12,933 bases of DNA from Proteobacteria bacterium UBA1847 (lineage in GTDB: Bacteria > Pseudomonadota > Gammaproteobacteria > Steroidobacterales > Woeseiaceae). Positions 1 through 6,197 of the stretch are shown here, in pieces. The translations under genes were made by a program, and so were the position numbers. Within the stretch, counting starts at the first letter, position 1. Each line of letters opens with the position of its first letter. The DNA lies in the NCBI GenBank assembly GCA_002338605.1, contig DDIP01000233.1, forward strand, positions 1 through 12,933, written 5' to 3'. The notes beneath the pieces are model-generated. The model was given only the letters and a program-made list of their open reading frames with translations, was not told where the DNA came from and ran no database searches.

Positions 1-1
1 T

Positions 2-172
2 GAATCGTTGATTTACGAGAATCGCTCACTGGTGCCGCACTTGCAGTCGAAAGGTGTCGATCTGCGATTCGAAGAGGCGCGCGATGCTCACAACTGGGAA
101 AACTGGCGAGACCGCCTGCGAATTGGTCTGTCATGGCTGATGCCGGGACCGGCCTGGCTGGTCTACGAATAA
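2..172 (+). CDS. C-terminal end of an alpha/beta-hydrolase-fold esterase (5' truncated by window edge)
   Basis: Only the last 56 codons are inside the window; the frame is open from base 2 to the TAA at 170-172. The tail reads ...RDAHNWENWRDRLRIGLSWL..., which matches the C-terminus of Fes/esterase-D-type putative esterases. In those families a His followed by a W..WR..L helix carries the catalytic histidine of the Ser-Asp-His triad, so the His in DAHNW is the probable catalytic residue. The nucleophile and acid lie outside the window and cannot be checked. Such enzymes hydrolyse ester bonds, for example in siderophores or acyl-sugars. The next gene starts 76 bases downstream on the same strand (25 if its longer start is used), so the two could be one transcript. 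The substrate is unknown. The family call is fairly good for so short a piece. Confidence 0.7.
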   Translation, partial: ESLIYENRSLVPHLQSKGVDLRFEEARDAHNWENWRDRLRIGLSWLMPGPAWLVYE

Positions 173-248
173 TCAAGTCGGGAATGCACGCAGGCACGTG
201 CCTCCTGTTATATTGATCACCCAATCAGCCTATAAGGAAAAAAAGACC

Positions 249-1487
249 GTGGCGGAACAGACAAGAAGAATCGGCCTGTCTCTCGGTGCCGATATATGCT
301 GGCCGATTTGCTATGAAGCCCTGATCAAAGAACTCGATCTCGCAATTCCGATGGGCAAGGACACGCTCAAATTCGAGGTCGAGCGTGTCAATATTGAGCC
401 CTTCGACCTGCAGCAACCCTGCAAGTACGATGTCGTCATTGATCGCCTGACGCACTGGTACCACACCTCGCGCGAGTGGATCAAAAAGTCGATTGTCATG
501 AATGACCTGTACGTATTTAACAATCCCTGGTCGCTGCAATCGATGGAAAAGCATACGACTTACGCAGCGATGATGCGGCTCGGTTTTCCGGTGCCGCGGA
601 CCTGGATGGTACCGCCGAAGTCCTATGCTGAATCCGCCGATCTGCAGCCAACGCTGAAACGATACGCGAAGCTGTTCAACCTTGGTGATATCGGCGACAA
701 GATCGGTTATCCCTTGTTCATGAAGCCTTACGACGGTGGCGCCTGGGTCGGTGTGACAGCGATTAAGAACCGCAAGGCGCTGGAAGATGCCTATGACGAC
801 AGCGGTACTCGCGTCATGCATCTGCAGGCTGGTGTCATTCCATTCGACGGTTTTGTACGATGCATAGGGCTGGGACCACAATGGCGTTGCGTCAACTACG
901 ACCCAGACGCGCCGTTGCACAATCGGTATCGCATGGAGGAGAATTTTCTGTCGGCCGAAGAAGAACAGCGCCTCAAGGATTTTACACTGGTAATCAACGC
1001 GTTCTTCGGTTGGGACTTCAACTCCTGTGAATCATTGTTGAGCAAGGGCGAATGGCACCCGATCGATTTCGCCAACGCCTGCCCGGACTCCCAGGTGACT
1101 TCTCTGCACTATCACTTCCCCTGGCTGATCAAAGCGAATATCCGCTGGTCGGTGTTTTGTGCTGCAACCAAACGGCGTCCCAACACGGATCTAAACTGGC
1201 GTGAATACTTCGATATTGCCGACAAGGATATTCCGTTCAACGACAAACTTGCCCAGTACGTAAAAATTGCACGCAAGCGTTTCGATATCGACGAATTCGA
1301 GGCGTTTTGTGACGAGCACCTGGGGCACCTCGATGCAGTCGCCGATAAGTACTTTGCGACCGATGCCGTTAAGGCCGCGATTCGCGAAAAGGTCGAAGCC
1401 TTGTACCCGGAGCATGAATTCGACGAGTTCACAGACTTGTTCTGGAGTCGAATCCAGAGTTGGCGCGAATTTGAGAAGTCGGCCTAG
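249..1487 (+). CDS. ATP-grasp domain protein A, probable carboxylate-amine ligase of unknown substrate
   Basis: A 412-residue protein (429 from the longer start). I chose GTG 249 because AAGGA at 234-238 precedes it and because the fold would then begin near its first strand, RIGLSLGADICWP. GTG 198 is open in the same frame but has a poorer ribosome site. ATP-grasp features, numbered from GTG 249: an M-E-K-H segment followed by GFPVPRTW (about 99-120); the ATP-binding lysine in YPLFMKPYDGGAWVGV (154-169, K159); and a metal-binding-like segment with SCES (259-262) and PIDFANACPDSQ (271-282). Residues after about 310 form an acidic, probably helical tail with no match I recognise. The family is expected to activate a carboxylate with ATP and join it to an amine. 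It differs clearly from the four other ATP-grasp proteins here. It lies between an esterase and a transporter-like gene. Family call strong, substrate unknown. Confidence 0.82.
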   Translation: MAEQTRRIGLSLGADICWPICYEALIKELDLAIPMGKDTLKFEVERVNIEPFDLQQPCKYDVVIDRLTHWYHTSREWIKKSIVMNDLYVFNNPWSLQSMEKHTTYAAMMRLGFPVPRTWMVPPKSYAESADLQPTLKRYAKLFNLGDIGDKIGYPLFMKPYDGGAWVGVTAIKNRKALEDAYDDSGTRVMHLQAGVIPFDGFVRCIGLGPQWRCVNYDPDAPLHNRYRMEENFLSAEEEQRLKDFTLVINAFFGWDFNSCESLLSKGEWHPIDFANACPDSQVTSLHYHFPWLIKANIRWSVFCAATKRRPNTDLNWREYFDIADKDIPFNDKLAQYVKIARKRFDIDEFEAFCDEHLGHLDAVADKYFATDAVKAAIREKVEALYPEHEFDEFTDLFWSRIQSWREFEKSA

Positions 1488-1493
1488 GCCCGC

Positions 1494-1499
1494 AAAAGG
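1494..1499 (+). promoter_or_regulatory. Ribosome binding site deciding the start of the YkvI-like gene
   Basis: AAAAGG lies 8 bases before ATG 1508, which favours that ATG over the TTG one codon upstream at 1505. Confidence 0.6.
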
Positions 1500-1507
1500 T
1501 TCCATTG

Positions 1508-2596
1508 ATGTCTACTAAAAGAAACACACTGTTTCAACGCTGGCTGTTGCCCGGATTCCTGTTTCAGTCAGTCATCATCGGCGGCGGCTACGCAACCGGG
1601 CGCGAATTGGTCGAATTCTTCCTTTCGGCCGGGCCCCTCGGCGGGCTCATCAGTATCGTCGCCGTCACAGTGATTTTCAGCATCACGCTGGCTATTGCTT
1701 TCGAGCTGGCGCGGGTTACCCGATCTTACGACTACCGAACGTTTTTCAAGCAGATACTGGGCCGCGCCTGGTTTCTTTATGAGATCGTGTACATCGCACT
1801 GGTTATTCTTGTAATCGCGGTGCTTGGCTCCGCATCGGGTGAACTGGTTGGCGCGCGTTTCGGTATTGCACCGGTCGTAGGTACGATCGCAATGATCGCG
1901 CTGATCGGCGTGCTTGTGTTCTACGGCACCACAGTCATTGAGAAGGTCTTGGCGGGCTGGTCATTCCTTCTGTACGCCGTATACGCGGTGCTTATCTGGG
2001 CATTCCTGTCGAAGTTCGGCCACAAGATCCCGGATGTGCTTGCAAGTGACGATCTCAGCGGGCCGTGGGTGATGGGAACCATCCGCTACGCGGCATTGAC
2101 TGCCACCGCAGTCACGATGATCCTGTTTTGTGTTCGGCACATGGAGAGTCGTCGCGACGCACTGATTGCAGGTGCAATTTCGGGTCCGATCGGCATGTTA
2201 CCTGCCATTTTCTTCCTTCTGGGGATGATCGCCAGCTATCCGGAAATTCTCGCTGTTCCGGTGCCATCTGATTACATGATGCAGCAACTCGATTTCGGCT
2301 GGATTTCGATCGTTTTTTATATTGTTGTGTTCGGTACTTTTATCGAAACTGGGACCGGCATGATCCACGCCATTAACGAACGAGTCGACCACGTCTTTCT
2401 CGAACGCGCGATGCAGATGCCTCGCTGGCTGAGGCCGACGATAGCAATGTTTATTCTTTTCTTCGCCGTCGTACTGGCCGACCGCATCGGCATCATAGAC
2501 CTGATTGCCAAAGGCTACAGTGCGCTGGCGTGGATATTCCTTGGCATATTTCTGCTGCCGTTGCTGACCGTGGGCTTCTGGCGAATACGAAAGTAG
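1508..2596 (+). CDS. YkvI-like polytopic membrane protein (COG3949 type), putative transporter
   Basis: A 362-residue, strongly hydrophobic protein with about ten predicted membrane helices, near residues 12-32, 43-68, 91-110, 121-139, 148-166, 190-208, 217-241, 263-284, 308-325 and 335-357. The first helix carries the broken-helix motif IIGGGYATGRELVEFF (23-38). It resembles the GAGFATGQE-type signature of YkvI-family membrane proteins, which have the look of APC/LeuT-fold amino-acid transporters. The membrane topology is clear from the sequence; the transport role is inferred from the family. It begins 20 bases after ATP-grasp A on the same strand, so it is probably in that operon and may move the pathway's substrate or product across the inner membrane. 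The gene ends 20 bases before the convergent GAF gene, with no terminator-like hairpin between them. Confidence 0.82.
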   Translation: MSTKRNTLFQRWLLPGFLFQSVIIGGGYATGRELVEFFLSAGPLGGLISIVAVTVIFSITLAIAFELARVTRSYDYRTFFKQILGRAWFLYEIVYIALVILVIAVLGSASGELVGARFGIAPVVGTIAMIALIGVLVFYGTTVIEKVLAGWSFLLYAVYAVLIWAFLSKFGHKIPDVLASDDLSGPWVMGTIRYAALTATAVTMILFCVRHMESRRDALIAGAISGPIGMLPAIFFLLGMIASYPEILAVPVPSDYMMQQLDFGWISIVFYIVVFGTFIETGTGMIHAINERVDHVFLERAMQMPRWLRPTIAMFILFFAVVLADRIGIIDLIAKGYSALAWIFLGIFLLPLLTVGFWRIRK

Positions 2597-2616
2597 GGGT
2601 ATTTCACCGACGCTGG

Positions 2617-3120
2617 CTATTGAGCATCGAGGCGTGATTTTCTCAGTAGCAATTGCACCTCGATCTGGCTCGCCAATCGTTTCAACAGCTGAAAGTCCTG
2701 CCAGGGCAGTGTCCGTGGCGATGTATCGATGATACAGATCGACCCAAGCGCGGACTGGTTCCTGGCCCTGACAGGAACCCCGGCATAAAACCGGATGAAC
2801 GGCTCGCCGACCACAAATTCGCTGTCTGCAAATCGCTCGTCTTTGGTCGCGTCTTCAATAACCAGTGGAGCATTGCTGGCAACCGTGTGTGCACAAAAGG
2901 AATTCTGTCGGTTGATTTCCTGAATATCGAGCCCGGTTTGCGACTTGAACCATGCCCGGGTTTCATCGACGATCGTGAACGTTGCAATGGGTACATTGCA
3001 CTGCAACGCCGCGTGCGAAACGATCCTGTCAAATCGCACCTCCGACGGCGTGTCGAGGATCCGATACTCGCGCAACGTTTCGAGCCGATCGATTTCATTG
3101 TAGGGTGATGGTGCTGGCAC
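2617..3120 (-). CDS. Stand-alone GAF domain protein, putative small-molecule sensor
   Basis: A 167-residue protein made up of almost nothing but one GAF domain. Residues 10-26 (IDRLETLREYRILDTPS) form the lead-in helix common to bacterial GAF proteins of this subtype. Signatures follow: PIATFTIVDETRAWFKS (44-60), NSFCAHT (73-79), DERFADSEFV (94-103), FIRFYAGVPV (108-117) and GSICIIDTSPR (126-136). No kinase, GGDEF, EAL or DNA-binding domain is attached. Start: GTG 3120 has an AGGGGA site at 3127-3132 with a 6-base spacer. The longer TTG start at 3147 would add nine residues with a poorer site. It is convergent with the YkvI-like gene and downstream of ATP-grasp B on the same strand, separated by 302 non-coding bases. 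The ligand and partner are unknown; it may act by protein-protein contact. Confidence 0.85.
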   Translation of the reverse strand: MPAPSPYNEIDRLETLREYRILDTPSEVRFDRIVSHAALQCNVPIATFTIVDETRAWFKSQTGLDIQEINRQNSFCAHTVASNAPLVIEDATKDERFADSEFVVGEPFIRFYAGVPVRARNQSALGSICIIDTSPRTLPWQDFQLLKRLASQIEVQLLLRKSRLDAQ

Positions 3121-3126
3121 GATGAT

Positions 3127-3132
3127 TCCCCT
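3127..3132 (-). promoter_or_regulatory. Ribosome binding site deciding the GAF gene start
   Basis: Read on the minus strand, AGGGGA sits 6 bases before GTG 3120. It is one of the strongest Shine-Dalgarno matches in the window and supports the shorter GAF protein. Confidence 0.6.
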
Positions 3133-3184
3133 GGCCGCGGTACGCAAGGATCAGGCCCGGCAAATCGAAAAATCACTGGCCTTT

Positions 3185-3214
3185 ATATCAGTGTAGGACC
3201 GGACCATACGCCAA
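3185..3214 (-). promoter_or_regulatory. Weak sigma70-like promoter candidate for the GAF gene
   Basis: On the minus strand TTGGCG (3214-3209) and TGATAT (3190-3185) are 18 bases apart, inside an AT-rich patch (TGATATAAAGG). It would give a leader of roughly 55 bases before GTG 3120. Both boxes are imperfect, so this is only a candidate. Confidence 0.22.
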
Positions 3215-3271
3215 GCAACCGGACGCGATGGCCACCGCTATCACAACCACCGGGCCGTCGCCGCAGACTGG

Positions 3272-3307
3272 AACACCTGTGGGTGTTCGCGACCACAGGC
3301 GGTCGCG
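3272..3307. repeat. Three overlapping inverted repeats able to form alternative hairpins
   Basis: AACACC (3272-3277) and GGTGTT (3282-3287) form a perfect 6-bp stem with a 4-base loop. CGCGACC (3288-3294) and GGTCGCG (3301-3307) form a perfect adjacent 7-bp stem with a 6-base loop. A third pair, CCTGTGG (3276-3282) and CCACAGG (3293-3299), is also perfectly complementary and includes both loops. It could form either a competing hairpin or a loop-loop contact. No T-run follows on either strand, so this is not a standard intrinsic terminator. It could be an operator, an attenuator-like leader of the GAF gene, or an mRNA 3'-end structure for gene B. Confidence 0.6.
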
Positions 3308-3372
3308 TGACTCTGTCTACGGAACATGCAGCGCTTTTAACCGGTACCAGCTCGACGGGAAGGTACAAACCG

Positions 3373-3384
3373 ACGACCGGTCGT
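3373..3384. repeat. Perfect 12-base palindrome
   Basis: ACGACC is followed directly by its reverse complement GGTCGT. The arms share the CGACC/GGTCG core with the 7-bp stem at 3288-3307, so both might be recognised by one protein. In a GC-rich gap this could also be chance. Confidence 0.35.
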
Positions 3385-3422
3385 GCCGCCGCTCTGTGGC
3401 TGACATCGCAGTTTTCGGACCC

Positions 3423-4643
3423 CTACTCCGCGTACATCTGAATCCCGGTTCCGACGGCATCGGCCATGTCCAGGGTCGCTTTGAGATCAGGGTGCCGCAG
3501 CATCACAAAGCCGTCGGACACCAGCGTTCTCAGCCAGTCGCGTCGCGGAGTCCCGGGTTGCGACAATGTGCTCCAGACAACGTGCTCGCCGAATCTCGAC
3601 TGCAGCTCATCAATGCCGTCGATTCGAGTGATTCGTCCGACGCCCCGTGCACGCTTGAATATCGTCGCGACATTGTAACGGCGTCGGAACGGCTCAAGAA
3701 TTCTTCCATGGGTCAGTGCCTGCCCCCAGGCCTTGAAAACGTCGAAATCACAGGCGTACTTCATCTGGTCCACCTGGTGGGCGCCCGGTGGTCGTCCGCC
3801 GATTTCGCCAAACACCACCTCGCCGTCGGCTTTCCGGTACCACTCCATATGCGTGAACCCGGTTTCGAAGTTGAGCGCCTTGATGACGTCGAAACCCATC
3901 TTCGTGCCACCTGCAAGATCCGGATGATCAACATCGTGCAACGCGATCACTTGCGGGCTGATCCACTCGTTGCTGCGAGCGATCAACGGTCGCGGTCGAT
4001 ACCAGGCGATATTGTAGTAGGCGATCTCACCGTCGATAGTAATCGTATCGAAGGTATATTCTTCGCCATCGATAAACTCCTCGATGCTGATTCGTGGCAC
4101 GTGACGCAAACGCGGCAGTGCTGCTCGCAACTCTTCGCGTGAGTTGACGCGATACGTATCAGCCGATCCGGCACCGTCGATCGGTTTCAGGATCACCGGA
4201 AAGCCGATCGCTTCCGCGGCCTCCCAGCAGCCCGCAACACTTTCCACGGCGACATGCCGTGGCGTTCGTATGCCGGCCTTGTCGAGCGCGACTTTCATCG
4301 CCTCCTTGTCGCGGAACAGGCGGGCGTGCTCGACATTCATGCCCTTGACGCCAAAGTGCTCGCGCAATTCGGCGGCGAGCATCACGCCCGGCTCCCAGAG
4401 GCACTCGATTCGATCCAGTTCCTGGCCCTTAAGCCTTTGTGTCAGTTCGGCGATCACTCGGGGGCCGTCCCAAAGCGACGAAACCTGGATGTATTCAGAT
4501 AGCGAACGTCGCACCAGGTCCGGCAAGCCGCCGGCGTGCTGGTCACCAACGCCAAATACCCGGGCGCCCGATTCCCTTAAACCCCGTGAAAATTCGGGCA
4601 TATCTGCCGGATATCCGGGCGATATCATCAATACGTTCATCAT
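3423..4643 (-). CDS. ATP-grasp ligase B (amino-acid/peptide ligase-like), paralogue of ligase C
   Basis: A 406-residue protein; ATG 4643 and ATG 4640 are consecutive codons and the start could be either. The N-terminal half is a Rossmann-like pre-ATP-grasp domain beginning NVLMISPGYPADMPEFSRGL. The ATP-grasp core follows: RDKEAMKVALDKAGIRTPRH (111-130), the ATP-binding lysine in FPVILKPIDGAGSADTY (148-164, K153), EEFIDGEEYTFDT (188-200), HMEWY (265-269) and the metal-binding segment FGEIGGRPPGAHQ (278-290). About 100 C-terminal residues complete it. The layout is that of carboxylate-amine ligases such as L-amino-acid ligases; the substrates cannot be read. It matches ligase C at 6194-7414 in length and in motif position to within one or two residues. 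It is transcribed leftward, divergent from glgA. No strong ribosome site is visible. Confidence 0.83.
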   Translation of the reverse strand: MMNVLMISPGYPADMPEFSRGLRESGARVFGVGDQHAGGLPDLVRRSLSEYIQVSSLWDGPRVIAELTQRLKGQELDRIECLWEPGVMLAAELREHFGVKGMNVEHARLFRDKEAMKVALDKAGIRTPRHVAVESVAGCWEAAEAIGFPVILKPIDGAGSADTYRVNSREELRAALPRLRHVPRISIEEFIDGEEYTFDTITIDGEIAYYNIAWYRPRPLIARSNEWISPQVIALHDVDHPDLAGGTKMGFDVIKALNFETGFTHMEWYRKADGEVVFGEIGGRPPGAHQVDQMKYACDFDVFKAWGQALTHGRILEPFRRRYNVATIFKRARGVGRITRIDGIDELQSRFGEHVVWSTLSQPGTPRRDWLRTLVSDGFVMLRHPDLKATLDMADAVGTGIQMYAE

Positions 4644-4690
4644 TTTCGCGCCATTTCCATGAAATCAAGCAGGATGAGCTCGTCTCAAAG

Positions 4691-4696
4691 TAGAAT
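4691..4696 (+). promoter_or_regulatory. Possible -10 box of the glgA operon
   Basis: TAGAAT matches five of six bases of the sigma70 -10 consensus, but there is no convincing -35 box at 16-18 bases upstream. Transcription from here would start near 4703, giving a leader of about 25 bases before TTG 4728 and excluding the longer start codons at 4659 and 4674. Confidence 0.3.
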
Positions 4697-4727
4697 AACA
4701 CCCAGGACTGCACTGAATGGACCTCAA

Positions 4728-6197
4728 TTGGCCAGAAAAAAGAAGCTGAATATCTGCCTTGCGACGGCTGAATTTGCCCCGCTGGCCAAGACCGGCGGAT
4801 TGGCGGATGTCAGCGCGGCATTGTCCGCCTACCTGCACAAGGCCGGACACGACGTTCGCGTCGTAATGCCGTTTTACTCGACGCTGAATCGCGGTGACCT
4901 CAAGTTCGACCCGGTCGACAATTTTCAGAACCTGACGGTGACGATCGGCCCCTGGGATGTCGAGTATTCGGTCTATCGAACAGTGCTTCCAACATCCGGA
5001 TTGTCGGTCAACCTGCTCCGTTGCCCTGCTCTTTTTGATCGTGCTGGCCTGTATACCGCCGGCAAGGATGAACATCTGCGGTTCCTGCTGCTCTCGCGCG
5101 CCGCGATTGAATTGTGCCAGCACATGCAGTTTTCTCCGGATATCTTCCATTGTCACGACTGGCACGCGGCGACGATTCCGCTGTACCTGAAATCCAATTA
5201 CGCCTGGGACAAGCTGTTTGCAAATACCCGATCCGTGTTGACCATCCACAACATTGGTTACCAGGGCAAGTTTCCCGCCGAGATCCTTGCCGACATGACG
5301 CTCGGACCGAATGTCGGGCACCTGCACCAGGATGACCTGTCCAGCGGCGTCATCAACTTCCTGAAGACGGGCATACTCTATGCGGACCTGCTGACAACGG
5401 TCAGCCCAACCTACGCGCGCGAAATCCAGGGGGCGGAATACGGCATGGGACTCGACGATGTCCTGCGGGCTCGCAGCGATTCGCTGATCGGCATCCTCAA
5501 CGGTGTCGATGACGAGGAATGGAACCCACAGACCGACACGCTCATTCCACGCAGGTTTTCCATGCAAAATCTCGCGGGCAAGAAAACCTGCAAAAAGGAA
5601 TTATTGAAAGAGCTCGGCCTGGACAATAATCCCGCTCGACCCTTGATTGGCATCGTCAGCCGATTCGTCAGCCAGAAGGGCTTCGACCTTATGGAGGCCG
5701 TTTTGCCCCGGCTATTGTCCCAGCGGGATTTCTCATTGGCCGTGCTCGGTAGCGGTGACCCGCATCTCGAAAAATTTTTTGACAGCCTGCATCGACAGAT
5801 CCCTGATCGGGTCAGCTTTTATCGCGGCTTTAACAACAAGCTCGCACACTGGATCGAAGCTGGCGCCGACATGTTCCTGATGCCGTCGCGCTACGAGCCT
5901 TGTGGGCTCAACCAGATGTACAGCCTCAAATACGGTACTGTACCTATTGTTCGGGAGACCGGCGGATTGGCTGACTCCGTACAGCAGGTGAATCCGTCCA
6001 AAGGTACAGGAACCGGAATCCTGTTTCGGGACTACGACACGGCTGGCCTTGCTTGGGCAATCAACACGGCGCTGGACCTTTACAAGGACCGGCCATTGTG
6101 GAAAGAAATCATGCTGAATGGCATGGCCATGGATTTTTCCTGGCAACAACAAGGAGAGCAGTACGTGAAGATATTTCGCAAACTGTCGGGCAAATGA
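4728..6197 (+). CDS. glgA: Glycogen synthase (ADP-glucose type, GT5 family)
   Basis: Adds glucose from ADP-glucose to the non-reducing ends of alpha-1,4-glucan in the cytoplasm. Numbered from TTG 4728 (489 residues, against 477 in E. coli), the diagnostic pieces are: the KTGGL nucleotide-sugar motif (K21), HCHDWHA (141-147), LTIHNIGYQGKFP (171-183), AEYGMGLDDVL (236-246), SRFVSQKG (311-318, matching E. coli R300/K305), and SRYEPCGLNQMYSLKYGT (387-404, with E390 matching E. coli E377), followed by ETGGLADSV. All key residues are present. The start is uncertain. ATG 4659 gives 512 residues and ATG 4674 gives 507, but neither has a proper ribosome site, and both add a tail absent from typical GlgA. 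TTG 4728 has GGA at 4719-4721. The gene is divergent from ligase B, and its TGA overlaps the ATG of ligase C. Confidence 0.96.
   Translation: MARKKKLNICLATAEFAPLAKTGGLADVSAALSAYLHKAGHDVRVVMPFYSTLNRGDLKFDPVDNFQNLTVTIGPWDVEYSVYRTVLPTSGLSVNLLRCPALFDRAGLYTAGKDEHLRFLLLSRAAIELCQHMQFSPDIFHCHDWHAATIPLYLKSNYAWDKLFANTRSVLTIHNIGYQGKFPAEILADMTLGPNVGHLHQDDLSSGVINFLKTGILYADLLTTVSPTYAREIQGAEYGMGLDDVLRARSDSLIGILNGVDDEEWNPQTDTLIPRRFSMQNLAGKKTCKKELLKELGLDNNPARPLIGIVSRFVSQKGFDLMEAVLPRLLSQRDFSLAVLGSGDPHLEKFFDSLHRQIPDRVSFYRGFNNKLAHWIEAGADMFLMPSRYEPCGLNQMYSLKYGTVPIVRETGGLADSVQQVNPSKGTGTGILFRDYDTAGLAWAINTALDLYKDRPLWKEIMLNGMAMDFSWQQQGEQYVKIFRKLSGK

Larger units (their letters stand above)
3121..3422. other. 302-base non-coding gap between ATP-grasp B and the GAF gene
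   Basis: No open frame here has a recognisable protein or a ribosome site; the 61-codon frame on the minus strand at 3183-3368 is low-complexity Arg/Pro/Val sequence without a match. The gap holds three overlapping inverted repeats at 3272-3307, a perfect 12-base palindrome at 3373-3384, and a weak promoter candidate near 3185-3214. It forms the 3' flank of gene B and the 5' flank of the GAF gene, both read leftward. Confidence 0.6.

Noticed and set aside
225..920. 231-codon minus-strand frame opposite ATP-grasp A
   Set aside because: It is an antisense shadow of a recognised gene, with no motif and no plausible start signal.
3272..3307. Intrinsic terminator for ligase B
   Set aside because: The stems are convincing, but no T-run follows them on either strand, so the call was kept as an inverted-repeat element only.
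3183..3368. 61-codon minus-strand frame in the B-GAF gap
   Set aside because: Composition is Arg/Pro/Val-rich and unstructured, there is no ribosome site, and it runs through the inverted repeats; there is no support for a protein or for a decayed gene.
3228..4142. Long plus-strand open frame of 304 codons opposite ligase B
   Set aside because: It lies antisense to a clear ATP-grasp gene, reads as Arg/His/Ser-rich sequence without any domain, and starts in the non-coding gap without a ribosome site.
4665..5567. 300-codon minus-strand frame opposite glgA
   Set aside because: It is antisense to an unmistakable GlgA and has no family signature; it is a by-product of GC-rich codon usage.
6053..6193. 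Longer N-terminus for ligase C reaching back into glgA
   Set aside because: Those 47 codons overlap the end of glgA in another frame. The ATG at 6194 gives a normal domain start, a classic ATGA overlap and the same length as ligase B.
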